Notes: generated by a model not told the origin, from the sequence alone. Positions 51,932 to 59,666 are shown, counted from the first letter of the stretch. The stretch: DNA of 64,000 nt from Sphingomonas immobilis (GCF_030580995.1 NZ_JAUQSZ010000001.1:372001-436000); one strand, 5' to 3'. Made by a program: numbers and translations.

Positions 51932-52143
51932 GCGCGCCGGAAAACGGCCCCGCGTTTCCGCTCGACACCGGCGATGCCGTGTATCCGGGAATGTCCCTGC
52001 GCGACTATTTTGCAGGCCAGGCGCTCGCCGGATTGTCCGGCCACATGGGCGTCAGGTCTCAGGATGTCGAACGCATCGCGACGGCTGCCTACGCCCGCGC
52101 GGATGCGATGCTGGCCGTTCGCAAGATCGGTGCGGATTACTGA
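51928..52143 (+). CDS. phage hypothetical protein
   Basis: 71 aa; the GTG at 51928 overlaps the previous stop. GDAVYPGMSLRDYFAGQAL is a pattern seen widely in small phage accessory proteins of Gram-negative bacteria, always uncharacterised. C-terminal helix ATAAYARADAMLAVR. Coupled to both neighbours. Confidence 0.65.
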   Translation: MSAPENGPAFPLDTGDAVYPGMSLRDYFAGQALAGLSGHMGVRSQDVERIATAAYARADAMLAVRKIGADY

Positions 52144-52505
52144 TGCTGCAGCGCTCCGCCTTCCGCCCGCGCAAGCGCAACAGCGGCCGCGCCGCTCTGA
52201 CGCGATCGTACCCCAGCCACCTCAAGTGGTTGCGCGGCCGGTCGTGCATCCTCGAGGGCAAGGCGGGCCACGTCTGCGAAGGCCGCATGGAGGCGATGCA
52301 CGTCGACCATGCGGGCGGGAAGGGCGTGTCGCTGAAGGTCGCGGACTTTTGGGCTGTGCCCGGCTGCACCCTCGCGCATCGGCTTTATCACGATCACGGC
52401 GCGGTCTCGTGGGAGGCGGCATGGGGCATCGATCTCGTCGCTGCCGCTGAGCGCTACGCTGCGGTGAGCCCGCACCGCCACCTCTGGACGGAGCGCGCGG
52501 AATGA
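52143..52505 (+). CDS. DUF968-like HNH-fold protein
   Basis: 120 aa. CEGRMEAMHVDHAGGKG gives a Cys and an HxDH-like motif, CTLAHRLYHDHG supplies another Cys and the second His. This is the beta-beta-alpha metal layout of Ref/DUF968-type nucleases common near phage recombination genes. Its basic N terminus may bind DNA. ATG overlaps the upstream stop. Confidence 0.65.
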   Translation: MLQRSAFRPRKRNSGRAALTRSYPSHLKWLRGRSCILEGKAGHVCEGRMEAMHVDHAGGKGVSLKVADFWAVPGCTLAHRLYHDHGAVSWEAAWGIDLVAAAERYAAVSPHRHLWTERAE

Positions 52506-52861
52506 ACGCCCCAATGCGCCAGCCCGATCGAATCCAGATCACCCCGTCTGCTAGCCAGCCCTGGTATGGCTGGTGCGACGAGGGTCAGCGTTTCACCCGC
52601 GCTCAGCTGCACGGAATGAAGCATCGCGGCATCGACCCCGAAACCGTCGAGGCGATCACCGTCAAGCGCTCCGCGACATCGCGGGAAATGTGGTGGCCGA
52701 CCAATCAGGCCGCGCCCGTCTTCGAGTTCGACTGCCCGGTCATGTCGCGACGTCGCGATGGCCGGCTCAACATCATGGCGCCCAGCGGGGAGATCAAGCC
52801 GGTCGAGGCCGACGGCTGGGTCAAACGTCCGAAAGCGCGCCCGGCATGGAAGGGGTTCTGA
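52502..52861 (+). CDS. hypothetical protein
   Basis: 119 aa. N-terminal Trp/Tyr-rich segment QPWYGWCDEGQRFTRAQLHG, then KRSATSREMWW, ending ARPAWKGF. Unknown fold, seen only with its phage neighbours. ATG overlaps the previous stop and its own stop overlaps the next ATG. Confidence 0.5.
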   Translation: MNAPMRQPDRIQITPSASQPWYGWCDEGQRFTRAQLHGMKHRGIDPETVEAITVKRSATSREMWWPTNQAAPVFEFDCPVMSRRRDGRLNIMAPSGEIKPVEADGWVKRPKARPAWKGF

Positions 52862-53013
52862 TGAAACACGACCATCTTACCGAATGGCAGCGGGAGCGCG
52901 TCGAGGCACCAATCTCCCGCCCGGAGCGCCCGCTGACGTGGCCGCAGCTGATCGTCGCCTATGTGGTCTCGATCATTGGCTGGACCGCTCTCGTGGCATG
53001 GATCCTGTCGTGA
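52861..53013 (+). CDS. 50-aa single-helix membrane protein
   Basis: A basic N-terminal part (TEWQRERVEAPISRPERP) is followed by one hydrophobic helix (IVAYVVSIIGWTALVAWIL). ATG 52861 overlaps the previous stop, and the HNH start overlaps its stop. Membrane peptide of unknown role inside the early operon. Confidence 0.55.
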   Translation: MKHDHLTEWQRERVEAPISRPERPLTWPQLIVAYVVSIIGWTALVAWILS

Positions 53014-53474
53014 GCCAGATTGTCGCGTTTAATGGCGACCATGTGGAGCAGCTTCTGCGGGGCGCTGACGTGCGCGGTCCGGATGAGTGCTGGGAGTGGC
53101 AGGGCCGACGGACGCACCGGGGCTATGGGCGGATGGGAAAAAACATCTGCTGCACTCACGTCGCGCTGCATATGGCCGGGAAGCCCCGGCCAAGCCCAAA
53201 CCTGTTCGCGCTGCACTCCTGCGATAATCCGCCTTGCTGCAACCCGGCTCACCTCCGCTGGGGCACATTAAAGGAGAATTCCTCTGAGGCGTCCGCACGG
53301 AAGCTCTATGTCAACCAGCAGAAAACTCACTGCTCAAAAGGGCATGCGTATACCGCGGAGAACACAAAATTTCATCATCGAGGATCTTGGACTTCGCGCG
53401 TCTGTCGGCGTTGCCACTATCTGCGCAAGCAGGCAGCTCGCGCCAATGCGCGCCAGGCCAAGGCCATCGCATGA
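53010..53474 (+). CDS. HNH homing-type endonuclease
   Basis: 154 aa from GTG 53010. CWEWQGRRTHRGYGRM, then VALHM, LHSCDNPPCCNPAHLRWGT, is the classic HNH_3-type phage nuclease with two Cys pairs. A C-terminal zinc-finger-like part has HCSKGHAYT and CRRCHYLRKQ. Free-standing nuclease that may cut DNA lacking the gene, or serve recombination. Confidence 0.85.
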   Translation: MSQIVAFNGDHVEQLLRGADVRGPDECWEWQGRRTHRGYGRMGKNICCTHVALHMAGKPRPSPNLFALHSCDNPPCCNPAHLRWGTLKENSSEASARKLYVNQQKTHCSKGHAYTAENTKFHHRGSWTSRVCRRCHYLRKQAARANARQAKAIA

Positions 53475-53734
53475 AGGGTGCTGCTGCCCGCGCCGACATC
53501 GTGTTCGCCGCGCCGCCGCTGACGTTCAACCGTCGCGCCGCGCTGACCTATACGGGCATCGCCGACAAGCTGTTCGCGCAGCTTGAGGACAATGGCGCGC
53601 TGACAGGTCGACCGATCGGTCGAAACGGCGAGCGGGTTTATCTCCGCGAGCAGCTGGACGAGGTCACCATCAAGCTGTTCCGCACGACCGCGACCGATAT
53701 TGACGACGAGTTCGAGGGCATCGGCCGTGGCTAA
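53471..53734 (+). CDS. excisionase-like DNA-binding protein
   Basis: 87 aa from ATG 53471. FNRRAALTYTGIADKLFAQLE, then IGRNGERVYLREQLDEV, is the short winged-helix pattern used by excisionases (MerR/Xis-type). Directly before the integrase with an 8-base overlap, the usual place of xis. Confidence 0.65.
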   Translation: MKGAAARADIVFAAPPLTFNRRAALTYTGIADKLFAQLEDNGALTGRPIGRNGERVYLREQLDEVTIKLFRTTATDIDDEFEGIGRG

Positions 53735-54929
53735 AGTCACGTTGCCGCGGTATCTGCGCGCTCGGCGCGGTGCCGATGGAAAGACCCGCTATTACTGGCA
53801 GCGCCCGAATTGGGCCGCGCCTCCCAACGAACGCTGGGGCCGGCTGTTCAAGGTCGATTCCGAGGCCCTCGGCACCGATCTCGCCGAGGCGATCAGCAAA
53901 GCCGAGCTTCTCAACGTCCACCTGGACGAATGGCGGCGAGGGGTCACCGTCGCACCCGACAGCGGCACGATCAAGGCGCTGTTCAACTGGTATCGGCAGC
54001 GCGACCGCTACAAGGAGCTCCGCGAGATCAGCAAGGCCGACTACCGGAAATACATGCCGGTGCTGGAGGCGTTCAAGCTCAAGTCGACGCTGCTGGGCGA
54101 TCGGCAGGCTGCCGACATCACCTCCGACCATGCCGATGCGATCTACCGCCAGCTTGCGAAGGACCGCGGCAAGCGCGCGGCGTCGCACTGCATGCAAATC
54201 TGTCGGCGCGTCTTCTACGAGGCCGTCCGAGCGAAGAAGCTGAAGCACAACCCGTTCGCGCGCATGGGCCTAAAGATGGTGGCCGAGACCGGGAACCGGG
54301 CGACGTCGCGCGAGGAATACGACCGCTTCCGCGAACAGGCGCGCAAGTCGGGCTATCAGTCGATGGCGACTGCGGCGGCGATCGCGTTTGAGCTGGTGCG
54401 CCGCACGACGGACGTGTTCGGATACATCCTCGAGGATGGCGACGAGCTGCGTGGGTTCTTCTGGGAGGATTACGCGCCCGGCATCACGTTCGCGATGAGG
54501 CAGGGAAAGACTGGCACGCGCCAGGTCATCCCGCTGCGCGGCGATCCGGAGCCCGACAGCGAGGATGCCGAGATCCGCGAGCGCGGCCGGCTGCTCTATC
54601 CCGCCCTTGAGGAAGAACTCGCCCGCCATGCGCCCGGCGGGAAGGGGCAGATCGTCGTCAGCGAGGCCTCGGGCGACCGGTACACGAAGGACGCGATGCG
54701 TCACGTCTTCGAAGCCATCCGCGAAAAGGCGGGACTGCCGAAGGAGATGACCTTCACCGGCTTCCGGCATGGCGGTGCCACCGAGCTCGGCGATGTCGGC
54801 ATCGAGGATATCAGGCCGATCTCCGGTCACAAAACCCTCGGCCAGACGACGGTCTACAACAAGGTCACTGAGAAAAAGGCGCGCCGCATCGGTGAAGTCC
54901 GGCGCGCCGGCGTGGAAGGCAGAAAATGA
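53727..54929 (+). CDS. int: tyrosine-type integrase
   Basis: 400 aa from GTG 53727. N-terminal DNA-binding domain, then a helical core-binding domain, and a catalytic domain with Arg (FELVRRTTD), Lys (RQGKTGTRQ), the R-H segment FTGFRHGGATELG, His (ISGHKTLG) and the Tyr nucleophile (TTVYNKV). It recombines attP with the tRNA-Leu gene. Notably about 4 kb separate it from attR. Confidence 0.92.
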   Translation: MAKVTLPRYLRARRGADGKTRYYWQRPNWAAPPNERWGRLFKVDSEALGTDLAEAISKAELLNVHLDEWRRGVTVAPDSGTIKALFNWYRQRDRYKELREISKADYRKYMPVLEAFKLKSTLLGDRQAADITSDHADAIYRQLAKDRGKRAASHCMQICRRVFYEAVRAKKLKHNPFARMGLKMVAETGNRATSREEYDRFREQARKSGYQSMATAAAIAFELVRRTTDVFGYILEDGDELRGFFWEDYAPGITFAMRQGKTGTRQVIPLRGDPEPDSEDAEIRERGRLLYPALEEELARHAPGGKGQIVVSEASGDRYTKDAMRHVFEAIREKAGLPKEMTFTGFRHGGATELGDVGIEDIRPISGHKTLGQTTVYNKVTEKKARRIGEVRRAGVEGRK

Positions 54930-54975
54930 TCGAACCGGATTTCTCCACCCCTCCCGGCGCGGTCGGAGGTGGGCG

Positions 54976-55236
54976 GTGAGCACTCCAATCTGCAGATCCT
55001 GCCTCGGGACTGGATGGCAAATGCTGTTGAACAGCATGTTCATCGGGGACGGCTATCGGCGCGAGCGGTGCCACATTTGCGGCGGAACGGGCCACCATTC
55101 GTATAAGCCTGACCCCGATGTGGTTCGCTGGCAACGGCAAGCCCGCGCCCGTGATGCCGCTATCCGCGAGCATTTGAAAGCCAATCCGCAGGCCGACTAC
55201 ATTGAGCTCGGTCGGATTGGGAAGGCCGCAGCATGA
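54976..55236 (+). CDS. DnaJ-type zinc-motif protein
   Basis: 86 aa; GTG 54976 after GGAGG. CRSCLGTGW at the start and CHICGGTGH 25 residues on are two CxxCxGxG knuckles, as in the DnaJ Cys-rich domain. The rest is helical. No J domain. First gene after integrase. Confidence 0.65.
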   Translation: MSTPICRSCLGTGWQMLLNSMFIGDGYRRERCHICGGTGHHSYKPDPDVVRWQRQARARDAAIREHLKANPQADYIELGRIGKAAA

Positions 55237-55607
55237 ACCGCCACGACCTCCTATCCCTCGCAGATCGTGTCGAGAGGGCGAGCGGGGCGGATCGCGAGTT
55301 GGATCGGGCCGTCGCCCTGTCGGCAGGCTGGAACGTGATGCACGTTCAGGGCGACGAATGGCTTATGCCCCCTGTAGGATCGCCTACTTCAGCGCCTCGC
55401 TACACCTCCTCCCTCGACGCCGCCATGTCGCTGGTGCCGAAGGATTGGCACATCACTGTGCGCGGGCTCAACGACAGCTGGCATGTCTCGATGAATCCGA
55501 CACGCCGGGGGCCGATAGCAGAGACTTTCGCCTTCGCAGCCACCCCCGCGCTCGCCCTAACCGCAGCCGCCCTCCGCGCCCGTGCGGCGCTGCTTGGGGA
55601 GGAGTGA
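55233..55607 (+). CDS. phage ABA-sandwich-type protein
   Basis: 124 aa; ATG overlaps the previous stop. ALSAGWNVMHVQGDEWLMPP, PRYTSSLDAAMSLVP and a C-terminal ALALTAAALRARAAL helix match a small phage fold known as the ABA sandwich. Function unknown. Confidence 0.6.
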   Translation: MNRHDLLSLADRVERASGADRELDRAVALSAGWNVMHVQGDEWLMPPVGSPTSAPRYTSSLDAAMSLVPKDWHITVRGLNDSWHVSMNPTRRGPIAETFAFAATPALALTAAALRARAALLGEE

Positions 55608-55617
55608 GGGGGTGGTA

Positions 55618-55959
55618 ATGGTCCTTATCCAAGATCGCCTGTCTCGCTGGCTAAAGCACCGGCGCGAAGAACGACTTCTGTCGCGCTTTGGCGGTATCCA
55701 AACATGCCCGTGGTGCCGCCAGTGCGCGCAATCAGGCGGCGATAGCTGGGGCTTCCAACGGTGGGATCGCGACCCCTTTCTCGACGTGCTGACATGCAGC
55801 GTTTGCACAGGGACAAGCCTTTGGCGGTTCGAGATCGGCATGTTTTACATCGGGCCGCTCGATCCGCCCGCACCTCAGTGGCCAGCCGTCGAATATTATG
55901 ACGTGGAAGCGGCTCGGCTGCGCACCCCAACCAAGGAACCCGCCCATGACCAAGACTGA
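55618..55959 (+). CDS. Cys-cluster hypothetical protein
   Basis: 113 aa. An N-terminal basic helix leads to TCPWCRQC and LTCSVCTG, a CxxC...CxxC pair. The rest is Trp/Tyr/Phe-rich (GMFYIGPLDPP). Ends inside the start of the next gene by 14 bases. Confidence 0.55.
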   Translation: MVLIQDRLSRWLKHRREERLLSRFGGIQTCPWCRQCAQSGGDSWGFQRWDRDPFLDVLTCSVCTGTSLWRFEIGMFYIGPLDPPAPQWPAVEYYDVEAARLRTPTKEPAHDQD

Positions 55960-56932
55960 ACGCGCGCTGATGTCGGCGCTGATGTCGGCGCTGGAGCCGT
56001 TTGCGAAGGCAGCGGACGCTATCGAGGTTCGATATGCTCCAGTTTTTCGCGGTCCAATAGATGATGAATTCTCCGTAAATCCCGGCATTGTTCTCGGCGA
56101 CCTCCGCCGCGCCCGCACCGCCCTCGCGCTCCCGGAAGCCCAACCCCCTATGCGGGATCTTCAGCGGCTGGGGCAGGAGTGGGAGGCGGGGCTGTTGCCG
56201 TGTCCGTTCTGTGGTGGCGCTGGCAGACTGTTTTCCGTCTCTTTCCCGCTCGGCGCGGACTGCACCGACATTCAGGTTTCGTGCGCTAATTGCGACGCGA
56301 TCGGCCCCAGCGTTCTGTTCGATCAGACTGAGCATGCGGAGAGCAATTTACCGGAGCTAGAGGCCGAAGCCTCCGCCGCCTGGAACACCCGCACCACCCT
56401 CCCCGAAGCGCCCGAGGTGGGGAGGGAGCCGCACGTCTTCCTCGACTGCGACGGCGTACTGGCGGATTTTGACACCTACGCCGAAGCCTATTTCGGCATG
56501 CCGCCGCGTGCCTATGAAGCACAGGTTGGATCATCGCGGTTTTGGAGCGAGCTAGAGGCTAAGGGAGACTTCTACCGCAATCTCCCGCTGATGCCGGATG
56601 CAATGGCGCTGTTCGAAGCGGTGAAGCATCTGCACCCCACGATCCTCACCGGATGCCCGCGCGGCGATTGGGCGCAGGGGCAGAAGGTCGCGTGGGCCGC
56701 TGAGCATTTCCCCGGCGTCCCGATCATCACGTGCCGCAGCGCCGACAAGCGCGACTACGCCAAACCGGGCGACGTGCTGATTGATGACTGGGCCCAGCAC
56801 CGACACCGCTGGATAGAAATGGGCGGTGTGTTCATCACGCACCATGACGCCGAAAGCTCGATCGCGGCGCTGTTCGCGCACTACCCGCAACTCGCCCTCA
56901 TCCGGCCCCAGACCACGGAGGCGGGGGAATGA
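55946..56932 (+). CDS. Lar-like zinc domain fused to HAD-type phosphatase
   Basis: 328 aa from ATG 55946. Residues about 75-155 hold LLPCPFCGGAG and VSCANCDAIG and end in SAAWNTRT, the pattern of Lar restriction-alleviation proteins. A following HAD domain starts HVFLDCDGVLADFD and contains ILTGCPRGD and GDVLIDDWAQ, as in cytosolic 5'-nucleotidases. Lar-type proteins blunt host type I restriction; the phosphatase might alter nucleotide pools. The fusion itself seems unusual. Confidence 0.72.
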   Translation: MTKTERALMSALMSALEPFAKAADAIEVRYAPVFRGPIDDEFSVNPGIVLGDLRRARTALALPEAQPPMRDLQRLGQEWEAGLLPCPFCGGAGRLFSVSFPLGADCTDIQVSCANCDAIGPSVLFDQTEHAESNLPELEAEASAAWNTRTTLPEAPEVGREPHVFLDCDGVLADFDTYAEAYFGMPPRAYEAQVGSSRFWSELEAKGDFYRNLPLMPDAMALFEAVKHLHPTILTGCPRGDWAQGQKVAWAAEHFPGVPIITCRSADKRDYAKPGDVLIDDWAQHRHRWIEMGGVFITHHDAESSIAALFAHYPQLALIRPQTTEAGE

Positions 56933-57288
56933 GCACGCTGCCCCGTCCGCTCGAAGACTGGCACGAGGACTGCGGCGATGTGCTGTGGTGGCTCTGGCCT
57001 ATCGAGCAAGCGCCGTGGGTCGGCACGCCGCTCGATCTCGGGCTCGCCGTCAGCTTCGACCTCACCGTGCAAATCGGTCGCGATCTGTACGAGGTCGAAC
57101 CGAAGGCAGTCGGCGACACTGGCGGGTGGCCTTGGAAGGAAGCCGACGACGAGACCTTGGCCCGCCTCTTCTGGACGCCGCTGCCCGATTACGATGCGCT
57201 CGATGAAGCAATTCGCGATCATATGCGCGGAGGCCCAGACCCCTTTACCGAGCTTCACGAAGCCGTTCGAAAGGACCAGCATGACTAA
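56929..57288 (+). CDS. Trp-rich hypothetical protein
   Basis: 119 aa. DVLWWLWPIEQAPWVGTPLD near the start and LARLFWTPLPDYD near the end. The FWTPLP end slightly recalls DUF551 proteins. Soluble, acidic. Coupled by a 4-base overlap to the preceding gene. Confidence 0.55.
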   Translation: MSTLPRPLEDWHEDCGDVLWWLWPIEQAPWVGTPLDLGLAVSFDLTVQIGRDLYEVEPKAVGDTGGWPWKEADDETLARLFWTPLPDYDALDEAIRDHMRGGPDPFTELHEAVRKDQHD

Positions 57289-57559
57289 CCCCAACCCCCC
57301 GACCCCGGCGTGGAAGCGCCAGTTCGACCCGCTGTCAGGAGCGGCAACCGAGGTGCTTTGGTGTCTATTCGCGCTCGGCCCGACCGAAGACGGCAATCTG
57401 CCAAGCAAGTCGGGACGCGACGATCTGTTCGACAAGGGCATGATCGACCGTGCGGACGGCTGGCAGTGGCTTACGCGAACCGGCGTCATGCTGGCCCTCG
57501 GGCTCGGTTTCGACCGCAAGAAAGAACAAGCACAGCGCGAACGGAGGATACCGCGATGA
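57281..57559 (+). CDS. hypothetical protein
   Basis: 92 aa from ATG 57281. AATEVLWCLFALGPTEDGN, DGWQWLTRTGVMLALGLGFDR and a basic tail RKKEQAQRERRIP. May bind nucleic acid through the tail. Family not recognised. Confidence 0.55.
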   Translation: MTNPNPPTPAWKRQFDPLSGAATEVLWCLFALGPTEDGNLPSKSGRDDLFDKGMIDRADGWQWLTRTGVMLALGLGFDRKKEQAQRERRIPR

Positions 57560-58068
57560 GCAACCCCCCGACCCCGGCAGATTGGGTGCTGGTGAACTGT
57601 CCCGAGTGCGGCAGCGTGCCCGCGTCAGATCAAATGTCAACCGAGAACCAAATCGCGAAGTACGGCCCCCGATATGAGCGGTATTGCATTGAGTGTAATC
57701 TGTCTTTCGGCACCGCTAAGACGCTCAAGGACGCGGACGCGCTCTGGAATGCCTCCGCCGCCCCACAGCCCGAAGCCGAGGGGGAGAGGGGTGCGTGCGA
57801 CTGCGCTGCGCGGTTCTACGGCGATGACCCGAACGCCCATCAGTTGTGTTGTGCCACCTTCCGCCAGCAGCATGCGGCACCCGCAGAGGTGAGCGTGCGG
57901 GATGCGTTGGAACCGTTCGCGAAGGCTGAGCGAGATTATCAGGCAGCATGTCGGCAGTTGCAGTACGAACCCGCATCTGACGATACGATCGTCCGCTATA
58001 AGTTCACGCACGGCCACCTGCGCCGCGCACTTGCCGCCCTCTCCCATCTCGACGGAGGCCAGAAGTGA
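57556..58068 (+). CDS. zinc-ribbon-like protein
   Basis: 170 aa. VNCPECGSVPASDQ and YCIECNLSFG form a ribbon like Lar-type or transcription-factor knuckles. CDCAARF and QLCCATF follow as a second Cys set. The C-terminal half is helical with LRRALAAL. Overlaps neighbours by 4 bases. Confidence 0.6.
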   Translation: MSNPPTPADWVLVNCPECGSVPASDQMSTENQIAKYGPRYERYCIECNLSFGTAKTLKDADALWNASAAPQPEAEGERGACDCAARFYGDDPNAHQLCCATFRQQHAAPAEVSVRDALEPFAKAERDYQAACRQLQYEPASDDTIVRYKFTHGHLRRALAALSHLDGGQK

Positions 58069-58508
58069 GTGGGGAAGCGTGGGTGCCGCTGGACGACATT
58101 CGCCGCCAGATCGATGCGCGCATTCCGAAGGGGCGACGTGCCCGCTGGTCGGAGGAGCGCGGTCTGTTGGACGAAACGCTGCAAAGCTTCTTGCGTGGCT
58201 CGCGTCCGCCCGCTGACGACTTGCTTGCGACGCTCGGATGGGAGCGCCAGACATTCTATCGCCGCGTCGAGCCTTGCGGCTGCTACGCCTGCACAAAGGC
58301 GCGCGTTTATGCTGAACCGCTTGGGCGTGGTCCATTCGATCCGCGCATGTCGCGTATGTTCCTGTGCGAGACGTGCGGTAACAAGCGATGCCCCCACGCA
58401 GCCGATCATAACCTGATTTGCACGAACAGCAACGAGCCGGGGCAGGCTGGCAGCTTGTACGAGGATGCGCCCATCCGCGCTCAGATTGCGAAGGAGGTGG
58501 GGGAGTGA
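58065..58508 (+). CDS. Cys-rich hypothetical protein
   Basis: 147 aa from GTG 58065. Central part CGCYACTKA and LCETCGNKRCPH carry Cys and His for metal. An N-terminal WSEERGLLDETLQSFL helix precedes. Overlap of 4 bases with both neighbours. Function unknown. Confidence 0.55.
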   Translation: MSGEAWVPLDDIRRQIDARIPKGRRARWSEERGLLDETLQSFLRGSRPPADDLLATLGWERQTFYRRVEPCGCYACTKARVYAEPLGRGPFDPRMSRMFLCETCGNKRCPHAADHNLICTNSNEPGQAGSLYEDAPIRAQIAKEVGE

Positions 58509-58819
58509 TCGACCCGATACCAGTCCGGGAGGAGCTCGAGCGGATCCGAAAGGATCAGGCGCTCTTGCAGCGACGCGGCGATGGCGCTTTGGCGTTGGCA
58601 TGGTTCAGCGAGCATGCGCTCAGCCGAAGTGGCGGCGGCCCGAGGGTGCCTTTGCAGAGCGTTCTGCCCGACGATATGAAGCCCGTCGCCAGCGCAACGA
58701 CGAATGCGGAGAAGACTTTCCCATATATTCGCCGCGCTTTTCGGGAGCACCATCGGGCCATCCTCGAACGCGCAATTGAGCTTGCGACCGAAGACTTCAA
58801 TGCTGCCGAGGCGCGTTGA
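58505..58819 (+). CDS. hypothetical protein, last prophage gene
   Basis: 104 aa from GTG 58505. Helical: IPVREELERIRKDQALLQRRG and FREHHRAILERAIELATEDF. No Cys pairs. It ends 54 bases before a stem-loop and 97 bases before attR, so it closes the rightward operon. Confidence 0.55.
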   Translation: MIDPIPVREELERIRKDQALLQRRGDGALALAWFSEHALSRSGGGPRVPLQSVLPDDMKPVASATTNAEKTFPYIRRAFREHHRAILERAIELATEDFNAAEAR

Positions 58820-58829
58820 CGCCCCGATC

Positions 58830-58862
58830 TTGTTGGAATGGACTATTGGAAAGTCGTTGGAA
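58830..58862 (+). other. candidate integrase arm-type sites near attR
   Basis: TTGTTGGAATG (58830-58840) is identical to 14978-14988 at the other prophage end. Further TTGGAA repeats follow, with ATTGGAAAG and GTTGGAACG within the next 25 bases. Repeats near both junctions suit integrase or Xis arm sites. Confidence 0.3.
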
Positions 58863-58872
58863 CGCACGAAAG

Positions 58873-58894
58873 CCGACTGCGAAAACGCAGCCGG
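58873..58894 (+). terminator. stem-loop after the rightward operon
   Basis: Stem CCG-A-CTGCG/CGCAG-C-CGG with an AAAA loop (58873-58894) and one mismatch, followed by ATTTCC. It lies between the last prophage gene and attR and probably stops rightward transcription. Confidence 0.5.
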
Positions 58895-58915
58895 ATTTCC
58901 GTGTTAAATCAATGG

Positions 58916-58974
58916 TGGTGCGGACGGCGGGACTTGAACCCGCATACCCAAAGGGCGAGGGATTTTAAGTCCCG
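58916..58974 (-). repeat. attR: phage-supplied 3' part of tRNA-Leu
   Basis: 59 bp direct repeat of 14840-14898, with three differences, all left of the shared 22-bp core (58953-58974). It completes the host tRNA, so integration leaves the gene intact. The three differences fall in the T arm and variable arm of the tRNA. Confidence 0.9.
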
Positions 58975-59001
58975 TGCGTCTACCAATTTCGCCACGTCCG
59001 C
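58916..59001 (-). tRNA. tRNA-Leu (anticodon UAA)
   Basis: 86 nt including encoded CCA. The acceptor stem GCGGACG pairs with CGTCCGC, the anticodon loop reads CUUAAAA, so the anticodon is UAA and the tRNA reads UUA (and UUG). The long variable arm is typical of leucine. Its 3' part, beyond the anticodon, comes from the prophage. Host gene for integration of the phage. Confidence 0.95.
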
Positions 59002-59017
59002 GCGCTGGCGGCGAGCA

Positions 59018-59225
59018 GGCCAAGCAAAGCTTGGCCGTCACGCCGTCGAGCCGGCCGGCGGGCGAAGCCCGTCCGACGTCACGCGATTTAGTCGCGTGAC
59101 GGCTCGCAACGCCAGTGATTTATGGGATGGGGGAGGCGACCCGGCAAAGCCGGGTCGTCGGTCCTCGCTTCCGCGAGGCCGGCCGTGCCTTCGGCGAGTC
59201 TTTGGCTAAGCGAGCTTAGCCAAAG
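59018..59225. repeat. cluster of six stem-loops
   Basis: Six perfect hairpins in about 210 bases: GGCCAAGC-AAA (59018-59036), CGGGC-GAA (59059-59071), a 9-bp stem at 59078-59100, CGACCCGGC-AAA (59137-59157), CCTCGC-TTCC (59163-59178), and an 11-bp stem CTTTGGCTAAG-CGAG (59200-59225). AAA or GAA loops recur. This stretch between tRNA-Leu and ihfB has no gene. Some may end ihfB transcription; the rest look like REP-type repeats. Confidence 0.6.
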
Positions 59226-59236
59226 CCGCCTTCGCC

Positions 59237-59515
59237 TCAGACGTTCAGCCTCAGCCGCATTTCCTTGCCGGGCTTGAAATACGGCACGCGCTTGGCCGAA
59301 ACGTCGACCAGTTCGCCGGTGCGCGGGTTGCGGCCGGTGCGGGCGTCGCGTGCGCGTGTGGAGAAGGCGCCGAAGCCGCGCAACTCTACGCGGCCGCCCG
59401 AGGCAAGTCGTTTCGATATCTCGTCAAAGAAACTGGTGACGATCGCTTCGATGTCGCGAAGTGCGAGGTCCGGGTTTTCGTCGGCCAGTAACTGGACAAG
59501 CTCCGAACGGATCAT
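59237..59515 (-). CDS. ihfB: integration host factor subunit beta
   Basis: 92 aa from ATG 59515. [20 protein letters not shown] at the N terminus and the DNA-binding arm [17 protein letters not shown] are exact family marks, and [12 protein letters not shown] ends it. With IhfA it bends DNA and often helps phage integration. The place after rpsA is the standard order. Confidence 0.94.
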   Translation of the reverse strand: MIRSELVQLLADENPDLALRDIEAIVTSFFDEISKRLASGGRVELRGFGAFSTRARDARTGRNPRTGELVDVSAKRVPYFKPGKEMRLRLNV

Positions 59516-59666
59516 TGCGTCTTCTTCCCCGCTTACCGCGGTTTTCGTTCCCGCAACGCCCCCCGGCCTTGCCACGAATCCGCGTGTCTGGACGAGTTGC
59601 TCTATATCAATTGTTACGGACCTGAAAGCCCGAGAGTGATCCATTACCGCGGGAAAGTCCCGAAAC

